Positions 6,424 to 8,188 of a stretch of 8,188 nucleotides of DNA are shown here, in pieces (positions within the stretch are counted from its first letter, which is position 1; each line of letters opens with the position of its first letter). The position numbers and the translations under genes are program-made. The notes below the pieces were generated by a model that had not been told where the DNA came from, ran no database searches, and saw only the letters and a program-made list of their open reading frames with translations. The stretch covers positions 1 to 8,188 of the forward strand of contig JAKMEU010000241.1 in the NCBI GenBank assembly GCA_022425845.1, given 5' to 3'. The stretch is from Luminiphilus sp. (lineage in GTDB: Bacteria > Pseudomonadota > Gammaproteobacteria > Pseudomonadales > Halieaceae).

Positions 6424-7227
6424 ATGACCTACATCGCTTTTTTGGTGGCGACATCGTTATATTTCGCCGTTGGCACAGGGGGTCCCCTGCATGCCGACCG
6501 ATGGTTTCGGTCGCTTCAGGGGCGCGTTGATGCCCTGGAGCCGGATTTCTGGCTCGGGTTCGTTCTGTTGGTTGTGGTGCCCTGCGCGGCCTTTGCACTC
6601 GTCTACGCTCTACTCGAAGAAATTTTTGGTTCGGCGGCGGTCCTGATACTGGGGACGGCCGCGCTGTTTTTCAGTTTTGGGCGTTTGGATTGGCCGGCCC
6701 TCGTAAATCGTTTCAAGGCCCGGGCTTCTGCGGGTGACCTTGAGGGCGCGCTACTGACACTGGAAGCCGCGGGAAGCGGTCCACTGGCCGCTGAGGATGT
6801 TGAGTCCGCAAGTCACGAGGGCATGCGAGTACTGCTTTATGAGGGTTTTCAACGCTGGTTCCCGCCCGTACTTTATTTCCTGTTGATGGGTCCTTTTGCT
6901 GCCGTTGCCTATCGTCTGGTGATGATCGGTAGTGACGACCGTAAGGTGGCCCTGAAATCCCTGCGCCATTTTTTCGATTGGCTGCCGTCGCGTGTCCTTT
7001 TGCTGACCTTCGGCGTCGTTGGAAATTTTGAAGCCGTTCGGCCGTTGCTGGTTGATAAAAGCTTTGACGCCGATATTGCCACCGACGAATTGCTGCTGGA
7101 GGGACTGGAGCTGGCCATGCCGTCAGGCTCGGACCCTGCAGATCGTGTTGAAGAGATGCGCGAAGGGTTGCAGCGTGCCCTGATCGTCTGGATTGTGATC
7201 GCCTCCATTCTCGTCATCGTTTCCTAA
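6424..7227 (+). CDS. ampE: AmpE, inner-membrane protein of the ampDE locus
   Basis: AmpE is a CobD/CbiB-related integral membrane protein encoded after ampD; its biochemical role is unsettled, with proposed links to beta-lactamase signalling. This copy has 267 residues, close to the 284 of E. coli. Hydrophobic segments are seen at about 43-62, 67-86, 146-166, 187-203 and 252-267, with a hydrophobic start at 2-17. The soluble stretch at about 88-145 is rich in charged residues. FFDWLPSRVLLLTFGVVGNF (183-202) is the conserved family motif. ATG 6424 has GGAG six bases upstream. It begins 84 bp after ampD on the same strand, most likely co-transcribed. The protein ends in the last membrane segment. 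Confidence 0.92.
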   Translation: MTYIAFLVATSLYFAVGTGGPLHADRWFRSLQGRVDALEPDFWLGFVLLVVVPCAAFALVYALLEEIFGSAAVLILGTAALFFSFGRLDWPALVNRFKARASAGDLEGALLTLEAAGSGPLAAEDVESASHEGMRVLLYEGFQRWFPPVLYFLLMGPFAAVAYRLVMIGSDDRKVALKSLRHFFDWLPSRVLLLTFGVVGNFEAVRPLLVDKSFDADIATDELLLEGLELAMPSGSDPADRVEEMREGLQRALIVWIVIASILVIVS

Positions 7228-7249
7228 AAACGTGACTTTGGTCACATTG
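7228..7249. promoter_or_regulatory. CRP/Vfr-type binding site candidate
   Basis: GTGA (7232-7235), six bases, TCAC (7242-7245) is the exact core of the CRP-family palindrome TGTGA-N6-TCACA. The flanks add AAAC on the left and ATTG on the right, close to the AAAT and ATTT of the ideal 22-bp site. It begins directly after the ampE stop and its centre is about 84 bp before the ATG of the next gene. The same dyad could form a five-pair RNA hairpin (GTGAC-TTTG-GTCAC), but no T-run follows, so a terminator is less likely. No strong -35/-10 pair is visible downstream. Confidence 0.5.
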
Positions 7250-7322
7250 TGGCGACGTGCTACCCGGGTACCGGGCCACCCCGCGCTAGGCTGATGCCCC
7301 AGCAGCTGCTTCGGGTGTGGCC

Positions 7323-8188
7323 ATGGCCAACGAGTTCCTTACCGAGCCCGCACTGCGCACGACTGACGAGGCGGGCCGTGAAGGTAGTCCCGTCCTGCGC
7401 CTTACTATTGCATTTCACCCCGACCTTGATCGTATTGGCCAATGGACTGATTTGTGTCTCTGGGATCCGGAAAGACCCGATCGATTGCCCGGTGAGTACG
7501 CTCTAGGCCGATACAGCCCAGAGTTTGCGGACGGCAAGCCCATAGCCGATGCCCATGTCAGTCGCCTTGCCGTGTTGCTTCGGCCCAAAAAGCAGAAGCA
7601 GGTAGCTGGAAAACCGAGCCTGCGTCTTGAGGCGGACAGCACTGCAGATGTCCGCATCGGCCCAAATGGGCATTCCGCTTTTATTGCTGACCACGATGCG
7701 CTAGTGCGCGGTATCCCCATTCGATTGGCGCATTGCGTTGTGTTGGTCCTGCGCTGGTTGCCCGACAATGTCATCGCGCAACCCAGCCTCAGAGAGCAGT
7801 TTGCAGCCCTTCTTCCCGGCGCTTCAGCGGAGACGGCGCGACTTTGGCGGGATATCGCCCTGGTGGCACCGACTGCGCTGCCCATTTTGCTGTTGGGACA
7901 TTCAGGGGTCGGCAAAGAGTGGGTCGCCAAGGCGATTCATGCCAGCAGTGATCGCGCTCAGCAGCCTATGGTTTCCCTGAATCTAGCAGCCATCCCCAGT
8001 GATCTGGCTGCCGCTGAGTTGTTCGGCAGCACGGCGGGAGCCTATACCGGGGCGGTAGAACGATTGGGTGCTTTCCGAGAGGCACACGGGGGCACCCTGT
8101 TTTTGGATGAGATTGCTGACGCGCCGGTGGCTGTTCAAGTGCAGCTTCTTCGCGCTTTGGAGCAGGGTGAGGTCCAGGTGCTTGGTGG
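7323..8188 (+). CDS. FHA-domain, AAA+ sigma-54-type transcriptional activator (C-terminus outside window)
   Basis: The first 288 codons are present and run off the right edge. Residues about 24-145 look like a forkhead-associated domain, which in general binds phosphothreonine: YALGRYSPEF, then HVSRLAVLLRP, then RIGPNGHSAFI and LVRGIPIRLA. The usual His after the conserved Ser-Arg is Ala83. Residues about 175 onward are the AAA+ domain of sigma-54 activators: Walker A GHSGVGKE (192-199), GAYTGA (239-244) in place of GAFTGA, and Walker B GGTLFLDEI (256-264). Departures from consensus include His193 for Glu, NLAA for NCAA (220-223), and AAELFG for ESELFG (230-235). ATG 7323 lacks a clear ribosome site; GTG 7317 is a near alternative, and a stop at 7287 limits the start. 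A DNA-binding C-terminus cannot be seen. Targets are unknown. Confidence 0.85.
   Translation, partial: MANEFLTEPALRTTDEAGREGSPVLRLTIAFHPDLDRIGQWTDLCLWDPERPDRLPGEYALGRYSPEFADGKPIADAHVSRLAVLLRPKKQKQVAGKPSLRLEADSTADVRIGPNGHSAFIADHDALVRGIPIRLAHCVVLVLRWLPDNVIAQPSLREQFAALLPGASAETARLWRDIALVAPTALPILLLGHSGVGKEWVAKAIHASSDRAQQPMVSLNLAAIPSDLAAAELFGSTAGAYTGAVERLGAFREAHGGTLFLDEIADAPVAVQVQLLRALEQGEVQVLG

Noticed and set aside
7228..7249. The GTGAC-TTTG-GTCAC dyad as an ampE terminator
   Set aside because: The stem is short, only moderately G+C-rich, and no T-run follows on either strand; the CRP-type layout fits better.
7261..7310. Two further 10-bp palindromes, TACCCGGGTA (7261-7270) and AGCAGCTGCT (7301-7310)
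   Set aside because: Exact, but short and without a known pattern or useful position; they could arise by chance in G+C-rich DNA.
7415..7930. A 171-codon minus-strand open frame opposite the FHA activator gene
   Set aside because: It is Arg/Ser-rich shadow coding; the plus strand carries a coherent FHA plus AAA+ protein.
1..8188. Mobile elements, CRISPR arrays, tRNA or rRNA genes
   Set aside because: No transposase or integrase, repeat-spacer arrays, cloverleaf-like sequence or rRNA-like stretch was seen; the region looks like ordinary core and metabolic chromosome.

Overview
The window is gene-dense, about 57-58% G+C by eye, and looks like the chromosome of a gammaproteobacterium. The best clue is nadC divergent from ampD with ampE downstream, the same arrangement as in Escherichia coli. 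The protein styles (a malate synthase G, a 587-residue acyl-CoA dehydrogenase with extra N- and C-terminal domains, an FHA-type sigma-54 activator) would suit a marine heterotroph, for example near Cellvibrionales/Halieaceae. That placement is inference from gene content only.

Layout: (1) 1-1307, minus strand: 5' 435 codons of malate synthase G (glcB); the 3' end lies left of the window. (2) 1308-1502: a 195-bp leader with two perfect inverted repeats. (3) 1503-2447, minus: a LysR-type regulator. (4) 2448-2575: a divergent promoter region. (5) 2576-4339, plus: acyl-CoA dehydrogenase. (6) 4347-4836, plus: an RraA-family gene starting 7 bp later and broken by a one-base frameshift near its 5' end. 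(7) 4870-5700, minus: nadC, convergent with rraA. (8) 5764-6339 and 6424-7227, plus: ampD and ampE, with ampD divergent from nadC. (9) 7228-7322: an intergenic stretch with a strong CRP/Vfr-like palindrome. (10) 7323-8188, plus: the start of an FHA plus AAA+ sigma-54-type activator, cut by the right edge.

The genes form three functional groups. The left group concerns carbon use: the dehydrogenase oxidises an acyl-CoA, and malate synthase condenses glyoxylate with acetyl-CoA. The LysR regulator between them could control both, which is inference from position and operator-like dyads. The middle holds NAD biosynthesis (nadC) and peptidoglycan recycling (ampD, ampE). The right group is an atypical sigma-54-type activator of unknown targets.

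No tRNA, rRNA, CRISPR array, insertion sequence or attachment site was seen. I found no clearly new biological system. The points most worth a second look are the rraA frameshift, the CRP-like site before an unusual activator, the paired dyads before glcB, and a hairpin directly against the ampD start codon.
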